From positions 10,364,193 to 10,428,192 of the forward strand of contig SCHM01000001.1 in NCBI GenBank assembly GCA_004123355.1: DNA of 64,000 nt, in the 5' to 3' direction. This stretch comes from Amphirosellinia nigrospora. Taxonomy: Eukaryota > Ascomycota > Sordariomycetes > Xylariales > Xylariaceae. The position numbers and the translations under genes were made by a program. Below the pieces are notes generated by a model that ran no database searches, was not told the DNA's origin, and was given only the letters and a program-made list of their open reading frames with translations. Of this stretch, positions 43,326-56,384 are shown one piece after another; position 1 is the stretch's first letter; the number at the start of each line of letters is the position of its first letter.

Positions 43326-45461
43326 GCTTAACTTGCATCAACGAAATGGCGTTTGGGAAACGGTCTCGATAAAAAGGACAAGGGGCTTCATCCCTTAAGG
43401 GTCAGGATTGTGGCATATCTTGTCTATTTGAACAAAGAAATGGGGGAAGTCGGGTTATCGTAGTCCAACAATGGCATGCTAGATTCGTTTCTGAATGCCC
43501 CATGACTAACGCTCGACCTCTCGAGTATGATCACGAGTGATACCCAATACACAATTTTTCAAACAGAAGCGCAAATGTGTCTAAATTTGATGGAGTAGTG
43601 TGATCGAACTTCTCAGGCAATAGTTATAGTGTCTCGTGTCAGTCATTCCCTTGCAGCCGTTCTCCAGCCATTCCATTGCAATCGAAGTTATACATTAATA
43701 ACAACCTTCGGCGATGTTCAAATATTCCGTCTCAATCTGTCTCTTCTTTTAATATTTTCAACAAATTCACTTCTTGATATATATTGTATGAACTTGCCCA
43801 GCCTGTTAGAAACACAAACTACGAAATCAATGCATCATGCAAAACAGATAACAAATATAATAAGCTTTGATCTTTTGAACGCTAATGCTCTATGATAGTC
43901 TAAAATCTGAGGCCAATTTCAATAAGTAGGTGCATGACAATGTGATGTCTAGCCTTGCTTCTGTCAGTTGCTCGAGTCAGCTGCTCGATCAAACGAGGCC
44001 TATAGGCTAGGTACCAAGACGGTGGTCTTCAAAAATATAATAAAGGTATGAAAGGATATCCGAGACAAGAGCGGGAAACAAAGTCAAGGGTCTAAGATAT
44101 GGGGGAGTAGAGACGCTTGATGTTCACTTCTACGCCTCGACTGGAGGAAACCTTGGGCAAGGACGCCATTATATAGTCGACCCGGCGTCTTCATGACGGC
44201 CCAAGGTGAAACTGAATGATGAACAGGGCCACGACAGAAACCAGATCATCGTCCAGGTATTTTAATAAATTAAATATCTTCCTAGAATCTTGTCAACATG
44301 ATAAAACCGAATAAACATGCTGTAAATTACAACGCTACTCATCAACAAACAACTAGGTCTTGTCGACATTACCTATAACGTGCTCTAACACGCAGTTCGG
44401 ATAAAGAAATACTGCTGCCACAGTCTTTAGATAGGTATATGCCGTACGGCTGCCGACCGTCGCATCAGCTTGCAGAGTGCCTTCCATTCATGGGTTTTCC
44501 AACAGTTAGGTTGAACACACCCATGAGAGCACAAGAGAGATCGGTGCACGAAGAACTGTCGACCAGACTTTGTGAGTTCACCGAAGGCTGATCAGATCAT
44601 TTTGAGAGTGCATGATTTAGCATGAGAATGTTTTATTAGAATTAAATCATGATATTTGAGACCCTGGCTTATGTGGCAGGGAGTTGCTAGGATGTGAGCA
44701 TGATGGTAATTACCTAAAGACGGAGGCGATGGAAGCTAGTTCCATCCTACGACCGGTATTCGAACAGTAGCGCCCCCTCACCTTGGCTGAGGATTCGAAT
44801 CAGCGATCCGGTTTTTCAGCGACGTGTCTCCCTATACACCCTATACAGCAGGCAGAGGTGAAGAAGCAGCTTGACTCGAGCAGGAATCGAGTATCGAGTA
44901 TCGGGGTACAACTAAATGATGGCCCGTGACCAGATGGCTGAGCGGGTCCGGAGGAGCCTGACCAATCCCGATTAAGCATTGTTCGAGAGACTTTGGAAGC
45001 GACAGTATTAGCGCCAGGGGATGATCACAGCGCTGGTTGCTAGTCGCACTCTCCTAAAGGTAGTTAAAAAGGGTTCAGTCAGTTTCTAATTTAGTAATTT
45101 AGGGCCGCTCCAGCAGTTGCGCCACGCCACCTAGTGTACCTACTCCTACTCGGTAATCCGCACTTGTGGTTCTGAATTACGGCCTGCCAACGTTGGATGC
45201 TCCTGAAGCGACCAGGGCTAATCATCACGTTACATACCGGGGACCAGCTGTTGTCAGTCCAGCAGCGACCGCAGCAACAACATCAACATTAACATTGACA
45301 TTGACATTGACATTATTTTGAACCACCTTCGAATATCCAGCATTCCAACCATCGCTATCGACGCAGCAACGGCCGATCGTTGCCGTAGCCCGTCGCTTTC
45401 TCATACCATTGCTAGACTGTATATGTAGTTTTGGGTAGACGCTCAACCGTCCCCCTCCACC
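43326..45461. other. Intergenic, with an ACATTG microsatellite
   Basis: About 2.1 kb lies downstream of RPL30 and upstream of the coiled-coil gene. Near-tandem ACATTG/ACATTA units lie at 45286-45317. A tRNA-like A box (TGGCTGAGC near 44935) and separate TTCGAAT pieces near 44770-44800 do not assemble into a tRNA. Confidence 0.5.
45286..45317. repeat. ACATTG hexamer microsatellite
   Basis: About five units of ACATTG/ACATTA lie in tandem in the presumed 5' leader of the coiled-coil gene. Confidence 0.75.
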
Positions 45462-47429
45462 ATGTCCGCTGTGACGAAGAAGCCGAGCCCCTCGGCGTCT
45501 GGACGAACGTCGTCCGCAGACAATATCCACGGGCATCGTCGGAAGGATACCGGGCTTCCACGCCTACGTCGTCCACCGCACCGCCTACGACGACCGCCCC
45601 CACCAACGGACACCAACACGGTCCCGGTCCATTCGCTCTGGCACTCCGTATCGGCACGTGCTGCCGCACACAGAGCCAGCTCGTCGTTGAGCATATCCAG
45701 CCGGATCGACGCTGACACTCGTGCTGAGACTGTCGCGCTCATTGAAGACCTCAAAGAGCGACTACACAAAGCCGACACACCTCTGAGCAAAACAGGAAGC
45801 AATCAGAGGTACTACAGTCACGGCTCGACGAGGCCGTCAAGGAACAAGCCAAGTTAGAGAACGAGCCACGAGAACGACGAACAGATTGAAACTCTCCGGA
45901 ATGAAAGAGAGAGGCCGCGAGACAAATGCGCGAAATGGAAGCCATTTACGAAGCCGAGCGGAGCTCGATGATGAAGGAGAAGGAAGAGATGTCCAACCGC
46001 GAAGAAGAATGCAGACCATCATCAACCGACTGAAGGAAACCCCGTAATCAACGCAACGCTGAAGATGAATATCGGCCAACCAGGCAATGTGAGTTTGACA
46101 TGCGCAGCCGACTGGGCCTCTCAGGCGTGCTAACATATGCTCTGTAGCGAACAACACTCCCGGTGTTGAGAGCGGTAGCTTTGCGCCGCCCTCCTCCATT
46201 CAGAGGAGCGATTCTCGAAACACTCCAAGTTGCTACTTCAGAAGGACACAACTTATAGAATCACTGCGTCTTGAGTTAGCAGAGGCCCAAATCAAGCTCG
46301 TCGAGTCCGAGAACCAAGGCGGCGGGCGGCTACACGAAGTGGAACGGCTCCTATGGAAGCCCGAATGGCGAACGCGCGGCTAATGGAAGATAACGAGTCA
46401 TACAACTGCTGCTTCAAGAGAAGACGCTCACGGCGATTTTGGCAAAGGTGACTTTAATTACATGGGTGTCTCCGCCAACCAGGACGCTCTCAACGCTCTG
46501 GAAGGCAGAGAAAGCACCGGTAGCACGCTCGCACCACCCGGAACAAGTCTAGCTGACGAACTGGGCTCCATAGCTGACGAGTCTGAGATGGGCGAAGATC
46601 CCACACGCCGCCTAGAGGCTGAGCTCCGTGCCATGAAGGACCAGAATAAAGCTTTGACGCTGTATATTAACAAGATCATTGAACGACTATTGCAACACCA
46701 GGAGTTCGAGCACATACTCGACCAGTCATCCGACCCCAAGGCCGCTGCTAACCTACATAAGGAGCTCCCCCACCGCCCGCTTCTGAGATGCCAGGTGTAG
46801 GTGTTTCGCTTCTTCAGCGTGCCAAATCAATTGCTACGGGTGGGAACGCGGTTCGACCCAAGCCGCGTCCGATGACGATGATGCCGGCGCAGAATTCAGC
46901 GCATAACAACCCCGATACGGCGCCGAGTATCCCGATCGGCTTAGGTCGCTCGCAAAGCACACGTCGCGGTGGACGACCCATGAGCGAGCAGTTTACAGGC
47001 GCAGCCGGTATTGTGAACGCAATGTACAAGGGTCCCGATGGTCCCCTGTCTCCCACACTGAGCAATCCGCGTAATTCAGCATCCTTCTTCTCTGGTGTGT
47101 CGACGCCACGGGGCGCATCAGGCCAAGGCGCGCCCAGCGCCGGCAACTTCCCCGGAATGCGGAGCGAGACTAGTAGTGTCAGCGGAGACTCTGCGTCCGC
47201 CGGAGAAGGTGCTACCTCCAGCCCACCGCGTGCAAGCAGTGCCCATACAAGTATTTCTGGGTCGGAGAAAGCTACGACTTTCGCGGGCAACAAGCCACGT
47301 CCTCTGCGACTCGTCCAGGAGAACGCAGCCGAGAGGGCCGAGAACAACAAACGCGCCAGCTGGATGGGTTGGGCATCCTCGGCATGGGCCAAGAGGGAAG
47401 AGCCGGCGACAGAATCCATCAGGGAATAA
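45462..47429 (+). CDS. Coiled-coil protein (fungal M-protein-repeat-like), several frameshifts
   Basis: The start MSAVTKKPSPSASGRTSSAD opens a low-complexity Ser/Pro/Thr region. A long coiled coil follows in shifting frames (ALIEDLKERLHKAD, SRLDEAVKEQAKLENE, MREMEAIYEAERSS, MMKEKEEMSNREEE, LRLELAEAQIKLVESENQGG). The clean block 46462-46780 includes DPTRRLEAELRAMKDQNKAL and TLYINKIIERLLQHQEFEHI. It matches my memory of a conserved Pezizomycotina coiled-coil family often labelled M protein repeat protein. The C-terminal part (46788-47429) is basic/Ser-rich with SVSGDSASAGEGATSSPPRA and ends NKRASWMGWASSAWAKREEP. At least five one-base shifts and probably one or two introns (donor near 46088) interrupt it. 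A cytoskeletal or scaffold role would be a guess. Confidence 0.68.
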
Positions 47430-50400
47430 ATCGCATCGCTCAACCAATATCTCCGTCATGTTATTGCATTCAACGACTAAGATTTTTGCTTGCATTGCGT
47501 ATCGGAGTCCAATTACACTTCTGCTTTAATTTTCTTGGGAATCTGTTGGGATGGTTCATTTTCCATCTTGTATCATGCGGGTTCTCCATGTTTAGGTCTG
47601 GGTAAACCCTATTACTTGCTAACGTTGAATTTGGGTCATATAACGTAACTGATGAGCATGTCATGTTGAAGTCCGAGGAAGAGGGCGGGCGGGAGGAAGA
47701 GGGACCTCCTTGGGCATGAGATGGCATGGTTCACAGGGATACAAGTAGCATGAATGAGGAAAACGGCAGGCCTAACTCAGTAACTAAACCTATCGGTACG
47801 GCATATTGATGTTGAACGAATGTTATATATATGAAAATGGAAAATATTAATAAAGGTTTCATCACCGGACCTCAATTCGAATTTCGGAAATGAGGCTCTT
47901 AGTATGCTGCTCTATTTTAACTTCGGGGGTAGACTATCGCTGTCTTATTGTTTAAGGTGCCCTTCGCTTGAGATGTTTTAAGGCTGTTAAATATTTACGA
48001 ATGAATATCTATAAGGAGTCGCAAAGAACTAAAATATAGGTTCTCAACCCAATATTAGCCTAGAATAAATTCATAATGGCTGCCTGTTAATACAGTGGCC
48101 CTAAGTAACGACTCTAGTTCAGCAGACGATGTATCTATAATTACAACCAACACATAAACTCGTTTGCTTTAGGTTCCTTATTACTGTGTGCCGTCCGTCT
48201 CTCCTAAATCTCCCAAACAGTCTTGACGCTTATCCAGGTATGAAACTTCGTCCCGTCGCCTATTTTCCCTGATTTGCCGCTACCCTTCATACAACTTTCC
48301 GTACATAAGACGCCCCTCATGGATGCCTTAGTTGCTATCTCAATAGCCAGCGCCTGTAGTGCAGGCAGTCTACCGTCAAGAGTTGAAGATACAGCGGGGG
48401 CGGTTCCTTAGTCGGGAAATACTTGCAACACGATGGGAAATCATGCCCCGAGGAGGATAAAAAGCTCATACCGCGAGTTCTTACTAGTGATTATCGTGGT
48501 ATTACGGCTCTGGGTCAACACTGACTAGTATTTCTTTTTTCTCGCCGTATGCAGTACTCTGTCGCTACCAGAGAGGACATCTACAGACTGTATCATGTGA
48601 AATAGGGTGCCTATTGAATTATAGAGTCCAACGAAACGAATGCTAGATCCATGGTCTTTGGTGATGATAGCTATAATACCATTATTAAGTGAGTAAGTAA
48701 AATTTTGCTCTTCATAAGTTCCAAATATACCTAGCCATCACGTCATATGTCAGCAACTTCAATTAGCGGTCTTTTTTTTATTTTTTAGAATGTTTCAGTT
48801 GAGATGACTTATAATGACGCGACTACCTAGCGAATAGATTCACCAATGTCAGTATGACGTACTGTTCCGCTGTCACGGGTCAGGGTCACAGGTCTCAAAA
48901 CCACAATGGAGAGCAAGGAGGTGAATAGCGATATGTTTCGCTCAGATTGTTTCACGTTAGGCTTTGAGTCTCCCTGTTGTATTTTATTGAAAGCTTAGCA
49001 TATGTTTATTCGCTTCTTGGTTGTTTAATACAGACAGAGTGAGACACGCCTGTACCTAATTCTCTATGTAAAGTCATGTAACATACGTCATCAAGCGCTC
49101 GTACTAGAGAACTTGAAGGAAGGTATCCAAGTTACTACGGTTTGTTAGTCGCTTGTCTGTCACTAATTTCGATGCCGCCATAGGTCAGCATCTGTGAACT
49201 CACTTCGCGAGAGTAACGTCGTGCCGCGAAGATATACGGTTCGTAGCCGCGAAGTACAGGTATTACTCGTTAATCTACATCAAGGGAATTTATGACTATG
49301 TAGGGCGTGATATAAACTCATTGTCCTATTTTATATCAATTTGCCTCTTGCAAAGCTTTTAGGGTAATGTAGAGATCTATCGATTCGTCATAAGTTCACT
49401 AGATTGCTGCCTATAGGAAAAGGAGGGTATTCTCTTGGCATATCTCATACCCCGTGTTATACGGCGACCCCTCACGAATTCGATCTTCATAGACTGTTTA
49501 TCAAGTACATCCGGCTGTACCGATGCCAGTCTAACTTCTCTATACAACCGTGTGCCGTAGGCTTCAACAAGTGCTTAGCAAAAGTATGACGCGATGTCTG
49601 TCATCTCCGCTGCTCCGTTTGCAACTACTTGATCTAAATCTTCTTTACACTGCTATTTTAGCACCGTGCGACCGATTATTCGTTCTACAATTGACAATAG
49701 ATACCAATCAGTTTGGCAACCGGTCTGAACATGCCGGAGCCTCTTGACTGATATTGAGTGTTTAGTTTGTGTTTGACCGACGATAAATTGGGTTACAATT
49801 GTTAATGAAGTTTACCAAGTTTCAACTCTTCTTAACGAAGGTGGATTATGGAAAGCTATAATAATATTAAATATTGACAATATTGACGATGTGGAAATAG
49901 CTTTGAAGAAATTCTATTCTGTTTCTATCTTGGCTTACGCTAGGAATCTATGTTACTTGCGGATTGGCTCTTTTAGCATCAGTTTCAGCGGTATGGGTTA
50001 CCCGTTGTACTAGTTTCCTCAAAGTGATCACACATTTTAGCTTACCCTCACTATGTTACTAATACACCCCTTCTGTTTATGATCTATATCTACGTAGGTA
50101 CCTAACTTCAGACGATAGACTGACTTGCTGGTTAAGATGCCGCTCTAATTGGAGGCTGATTCGCAGAGGGACATCGGTAAGCGGATGGCACTTCGCAATT
50201 ACCTATACAAAAGCCCTCCAGCCTCCTATGCCTACCTGCCACTGAAGTCGTAGCATCAGCTTATTGAGGAGAGTACCCCGCCTTCACTGCATTTATAGCA
50301 CCTACGCAAGAGACATCTGACCATTCACTTGTCGAATCACACTTCATATAACCCCCTTTTGCCACTACGAGTGCCAAAAATCATGCGACGTTCGCGGGCT

Positions 50401-53400
50401 AGAAGAGTCCATCACTGCGCATGCAGACTTGGCCCAGTACGTCTTATGCATCTTAGCCGTACGCGTGCTAAAACTGATTCATTGCACGGTTACGAGCGTT
50501 ACGATTGCTGGGCGGAAGCTTCAGGGTGTTCGATATCAACGTGTTGATAATAAATTATATATAGTTAATAAAGAATAGGCAACGAGCCATGCCGTATGAA
50601 TAAATCATTCCATTTCGATTACTGGTTTTACGGACCCTCTATACCAAGGTGCGAGGACTAAGCGTGAAGCTATTAGAATCGATATTCTAGATATATCTAC
50701 CATATTCTCAAGATGTTCATTGGGCCACCTCGATTCTGTCGCGTGAATAATGGCTAACTATGGTTCCTTGACCTCATGACTGACAGCTGCAAATAGGGCG
50801 AAACCGGCAAGCAGCTAATTACCTCCAAGGCTGTGCTGGACGCAGACGATACTGTAGCTTGGACATCATGCAGTTTGTCGTGGGAACATTGTGACTGTAA
50901 TGTAGTCGAGGCAACGCCCTCGTGGGCGACATCCTCTTCACGACAAATCCCGGATCGTGGCCATCGGCGTGAGTACGTCATAGGGAAGTACCTCCTCTCT
51001 AGCATGTTTAAGCGCGCAACGGTACGTGTATATAGGTTGAACAACGTGCGCAGACGCCCCTACTGATATCTACTAAACTCGTGTGTCCACGCACACTTGA
51101 AGTGTTACGGGTGTTACGGGCTCTTTGTCGCCAGGAACGGATGTCGTCTTCGAAACAAGCAACAACCAACTCTTAGGACCAGAAGTGGAGCTAGGAGACT
51201 GGAGAATTAAAACGGCACAGCGTTAAACCTAGGAGGATTGATGATTAGCACCTCATTATCTTGACGATCGGGAGTCGATGGGGCGAGAGTGGAAGCGTGT
51301 ACGTAAAATATCTCATCGTAGACGTAAGGATATTCTTTAGAATATATGCATCACGTAAAGTTGATGATATGCTAATGCTTTGGTGTTGACAACCTCAAGA
51401 AACGGGTGTGCTGTTTGAAGTGCAACTGCCACCATCGGGACACCGGAAGGAGGTCGATGAGACCCAAGGCGCCACTAGTGCTGCGTGGTGTACTGCAGGT
51501 AAGAAGAACAGGATTGTTTCGTATGATTTTATCATCAAAGTAGTACCAAGGCCTTGTTCTGAGTGTTGATAGGCGCTGGCTAACTGGGAATCTTGTAGCC
51601 TACTCTGCAAACCGGATTGCATATTGGCTTTACGGCACCTTCTCATGTGATTGAATTAGTCGTAACACGATATGGATATTGTAGAGCGTTAGTGATGTTT
51701 AAAGGGTGGCGAATAGGGGATTCTGACGTTTCATCGTGGGAACAAGAGACGCTTACGTGACTAGCATTACAGTAATTGGAGCAGACAACTTATTTTGGGT
51801 GACATTTTAATACCTATGTACTGTTTATGAGGATTTGCAAATTGACACATTCAATGTAATGATTAGTGATAATACCTACCTCGCATCCCTCTCTCCGCGC
51901 AAGCGGCCATGGAATATGATACTAAATCGATACGTGCCGCAATACACGATAGTATGACAAAAACCGCAATATTTAGAGCTTTATCATTTATTCATACTAC
52001 TCTCCGATACGGCCAATATCGAGCCTATTGAAGATCCCCTCGCACGCCCAGCATTTCCATGCTTCATTTCGTCACCACCCTCTCGGCCAGGATCACATGA
52101 CATGACACCGTCTGTGGCTGAACTATGGTGCGCCAGACGGAAAGAGGTAAGAGAAGAAATACCACATAGCGGGCAATACTATGTAGACGGGGGAGGATGG
52201 GGTGGTGGGCGAGAGACATCTTGGCGATGCGTGTCATGGTCCCAGTCGGTAGGAAACCCCCCATGCTGGGCTGCATGAAAAAACGGCAGCCGAACCTATG
52301 GAAACGGCGGGTTCCTGCGCAGATGACTACCACCCTAGGGCGAGTTTTCCCAATCGATCGATGCCATGTCAACGCAACCACAACGGCGATAAGACTGGGG
52401 AGGAGGAGGGGGGGAAAGACGGGAAAAGGAACTCGGGGCCTGGATTCTTGCTGACGAGATAAGCCGTCTGAACGGGCCGTGGTGGATTACAATATGTCAG
52501 ATCTGACAGCTGCTGGATATTGTCTCATCGAGGATTCATCGAAGCCTCGCCCCTTTCTTCGCTCACGGAGGATTATATTTCGCACGCATGTGACAAATCA
52601 AGAAAACGCACGATGAAATCAGAGGCGCCACTTGTGGGCTGAAGCTGATCTGGTCATGTCGCTGGTTCATTATAGCACGCAGATATCTTGACCCGGATTC
52701 TTTGGAACAGCAGGCAATTATCGAAGAACTGAATATTAATTAGTTGTGGGCAATTTAATTCATTTTGGGGTTGGGTTTGGAATGGCCGGAATGGAGAGAT
52801 TCTAGCATCGCTTAGGTATTATTAGTACAGTTGTTATCCCCCGTTTTGGACGACCACGTAGTTCATGCATGATAAATGCGACCAAAGCGAGGTATTTGTG
52901 GGTGACATTCGATATTATTATTAGCGAAAGAGAGCGACGAAAGTTAATCGCGCGCTCGCGTGGCTTGCTGTCCACATGTCGATCTCTGAGAGGTCCAAGA
53001 TCTGCCGGGTCCATGGGTACGTACCACACTCTCCAGAAAATACATGCACGCTGCTGTATGGAGGCTGGAAGATGTTCGGGTAAGGCTGTTTGGCGAGGGC
53101 TGGATGTTGTCTCGCTTATTGATTTCTAAGTTGCCCATATGCTGACTCCAACGTTGCCGCTCTCCCCTCCCAAAGGTATCTTCTCGGGTAGAACGACCGA
53201 GAATAAGCAATGGCTTTCGGGTGACAGAGGCAAACCAGATGCAGGGAAATATTCCACGCTACACTATTTGTTTCTTCCTATTAGTACAGTCCTGCTTTGG
53301 AGACCCGGCATCTGAGTGCAGTTCGAGGACTTCTGGGGAATCCGTCGGATCCTCTCCGGAACAAAACTGTTCTTTGGCGGGCCGCGTTTCCATATTTGGA

Positions 53401-56384
53401 TAAAAACGTTACCACGGATTGTTTCTTGTTCCACCCCCACCGTTTCTGTTAACCTCGGTTGGTGTGCTGGACTTGCTTTTTTCCCTTTTTACATGCTGCG
53501 CCACTTATTCATTCCCTTGTTTGACTTTTGTTTTCCTGTAAACTAAACTTCTAAGTAAATATGTAGGAAGCCCGCTATTGTTGATTATGTGAAAACGTAT
53601 GCTGGGTCAAACACTAGTACCTAACCTACCGAGGTAGTTTTACGGATGGGATCATCTCTGTAATACTGTAAAACAACAGGCTGGCTTTGTTTGTTACGGC
53701 GGACGGAGTAAGGTACGCAACCAACTAAAAAAAGTACCGGCCCGGCAAGTGGAGCAATTTCTCCGGGCTAGCAAACTTGCGGTCTCATCCGCCAATACTT
53801 ATTGACGACTTCAATTAGATTGGAGTAACAATGAAGTTTGCTGTACCCTGCATGTCTCTGAGACTAGAGCGAAATGTACAACTGTACGGGAGGAGCGGTC
53901 ACACAAACCTAAGCCCAGGCACAGCAGCCCTACCCAAGTTTGCAGTCACGAGCCTGCTGCTCGGTTTTGTTGCTCCGTCGACTGTCAGAATGAATTTCGC
54001 CAGGTCAACCACCGCTCCTCAAACGTTCCGCTATTAGCTTAAAAAAGCTAGCGAAGTCGGGTTTTGAATGAGGGCGATTCGGGGTCAGTGAGACGAATAG
54101 GGGCTGGGCTGTGAATGAAGCTTGCTTCTGAAGGAAGGGTATTTCCAGTATTTCCCTTGCTTAAATAACTTCTAGATTATTGATTGCAGATTCCAGCTTT
54201 TTTATGTTTTTAGATGATATGCGGGCAACTCCGAGATTGGGAACCTCATCGCAACGGTGCAGCAAGTGGGCCATATGCGTGCTAAAGGGCAGCGATCGAC
54301 TTGAGGTCGTTCAACTCGGAGCACTAGTGTAAACGATTTTATTGTTTCTGGGGTGCTTCTAGCTCCCTGCTAGTGGCAGCATCACTTGCGTGGGATTTAC
54401 AACTGTCAACCATCGTGCATGGACGATCTCGATATCGACGGCATCATAGGGTACTATATTTCAAGTTGAGTGTGTGTGGGTTGTATCGTCATATACCCAT
54501 GCCACGAATTGACTTCAAAGTTCTAGGAGTAGTTTATCTTTTACAGTAAATAAGAACAATACATAAGGTTAGGTAGTACACAGCATGCCGTATAGTGTCT
54601 TCAATCTATCAATTACGATCTACACCATGGTTGCTGCTGTAAAGCCCTGGACGGTACACTGGAGATCTTGCTACCGTGTTAGATTTGGCCCAGATCATAC
54701 AGCAGATGTCACAGAAAAAAAAAACGTTGAGTGATGGGAGTGTGTGGCTGATGTCACACTGTCACAAGGCAGGACGCCCTCAAGCCAATCATGTACGTCA
54801 CCGTCGAAATGGTTTCAACCACAGGGCAGAGACCAGCAGGACCGGGGGCTAGGCTGCATTCGACCAAGCCAGCTCATCGTCATGGAATTGATCAAAAATT
54901 TGCGGTGGTGTGGTACTCATTGCTGGACAAACATTCTCTGACCTTTCTCCCTTTCTCATTGCCAATGGCGTGTTACCTCGGCAGGCGAGTACTTAGTAGA
55001 CCGGATATCTCTATCTACTGGGCAGGACGTTAGGGATGTTGAAGATAAATACCTGTTATACGACTACCTACTTGCCTATTGTAGGTACGGGGCTGTATAG
55101 GTACTATGTAGCAGACAATTCGTAGCCCGAAGATGCCGTAGTTCGTAGCTCACGGATACACTAGACCTTGGAAGGGAGGTTGTGGTGAGACAAAATCAAT
55201 GTCTAAGCTGAATGCCAGAAATGTGTGACGACTGTAGGTACCTAACCAGCTCGCTTGTACTGGGAACTCTACAGTGCTACCTACCCACTGCCATGCACTG
55301 AGTATGCTGTACGGCTGGGCTCTAAGTTAGTGTACCTAGTACAGATTTAGATCCAAGTTTTCTGCCACACTCGTCACACATCCCCGCCCTGACGCTATAC
55401 CAAAAGAGGTAGTATATCGACTCCTTTTTGCGCCCATCTCTCGCCATCACAGCGCCAGGAGCTAATAATAATGGCCCTGTCTTTGTGTTGTTGCTCCCGA
55501 AATAGGTACTTCTGACCCCCGGCTGAGTACGGGACCTCTCAATAATCGCCCACGCCATTCCCGTTTCCCGTCGCCCTTGGACCTTGGGCGGGACCATTTC
55601 GACCTTCGAGAAAACACCTCCCATGCACAACGCCAGCACGCCTGCAAACCCTTAAACCTGACCTTCACATACACCTGCACCCTCTCCTCACCACATCCCG
55701 ACAACAATTCTCTCGGTCTTGGACGACACCCGGCTGGCCCTACCGTTATTGACCATTCGACCGCCTGTTCTCACCAGCCTGTGTGCCACGCTACATTGCA
55801 TCCCCCACTGTCACGACTTACGACTACGACGCATTGTGTCATTTGAGCGCTGCTCCCTGGATATCCAACGACCAATCCTGTCTGTCCGGGCTCCTTCATC
55901 TGCATGCCAGCAGCCAAACAGAGCAGACCACACCCGAATAGTACCTGGTGATAGCTTTCCCTTGGTTCAGACCTCCTTCCTAGCCAGTGCCGTGGCTTGC
56001 TTGTCTCAACATATCTGGGACATACCCACGAACGAACCGACAACGGGCCCCGGCGAGACGTGCGGCAGTAAGCAGTGCCAGCGACGCCAGGGTTCATCTC
56101 ATGCAGCGAAGACCCTTACGGCACTATCGGACAGCTATAGTCATTAGAGTGTAGAGCTTAGCTAGCTAGTTCCATCGTCAAGTCGCATGCTCGCTTCGTT
56201 CCGGCGCCCGGTTGCGTACTATGATGGTCGTTGTTGACGAGCATACACTGGCCATTTGTTCGAGCTAGACTCAATCCTTGGATGGGTGGCGTGAACCTCC
56301 CTTGAAGACGTGGTCCCATCCCTCGCACAAGTCCCCCACGAGAAACCAGCGACTTGCAGACCACCACCTGACCGGTCAGGCACA
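47430..56384. other. Nine-kilobase gene desert
   Basis: No domain-bearing open frame is present from the end of the coiled-coil gene to VAC7. Much of 47.8-50.1 kb is AT-rich. Perfect TAGGTACCTA palindromes lie at 50095-50104 and 55235-55244. I found no terminal repeats, transposase, reverse transcriptase or tRNA. The last 700 bases (about 55.6-56.38 kb) are C-rich, like a long 5' leader for VAC7. Confidence 0.5.

Noticed and set aside
44750-44830. GGATTCGAATC pieces resembling a B box on the minus strand
   Set aside because: No A box or cloverleaf stems lie at the right distance.
44920-45010. tRNA-like sequence with a TGGCTGAGCGGG A box
   Set aside because: There is no acceptor-stem pairing, and the following TTCGA lacks a proper T-arm, so it does not fold as a tRNA.
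47800-50100. Possible RIP-degraded transposon
   Set aside because: The sequence is AT-rich, but I saw no terminal repeats, target duplications or element-specific residues, and I cannot compute a RIP index here.
50120-50200. GGTTAAGATGCC and TGATTCGC, tRNA-like fragments
   Set aside because: Stems do not pair and no anticodon arm is evident.
51395-51646. Exon-like stretch ending at a GTAAGA donor (about 51405-51480, plus strand)
   Set aside because: No homology recognised and no matching acceptor or second exon could be placed.
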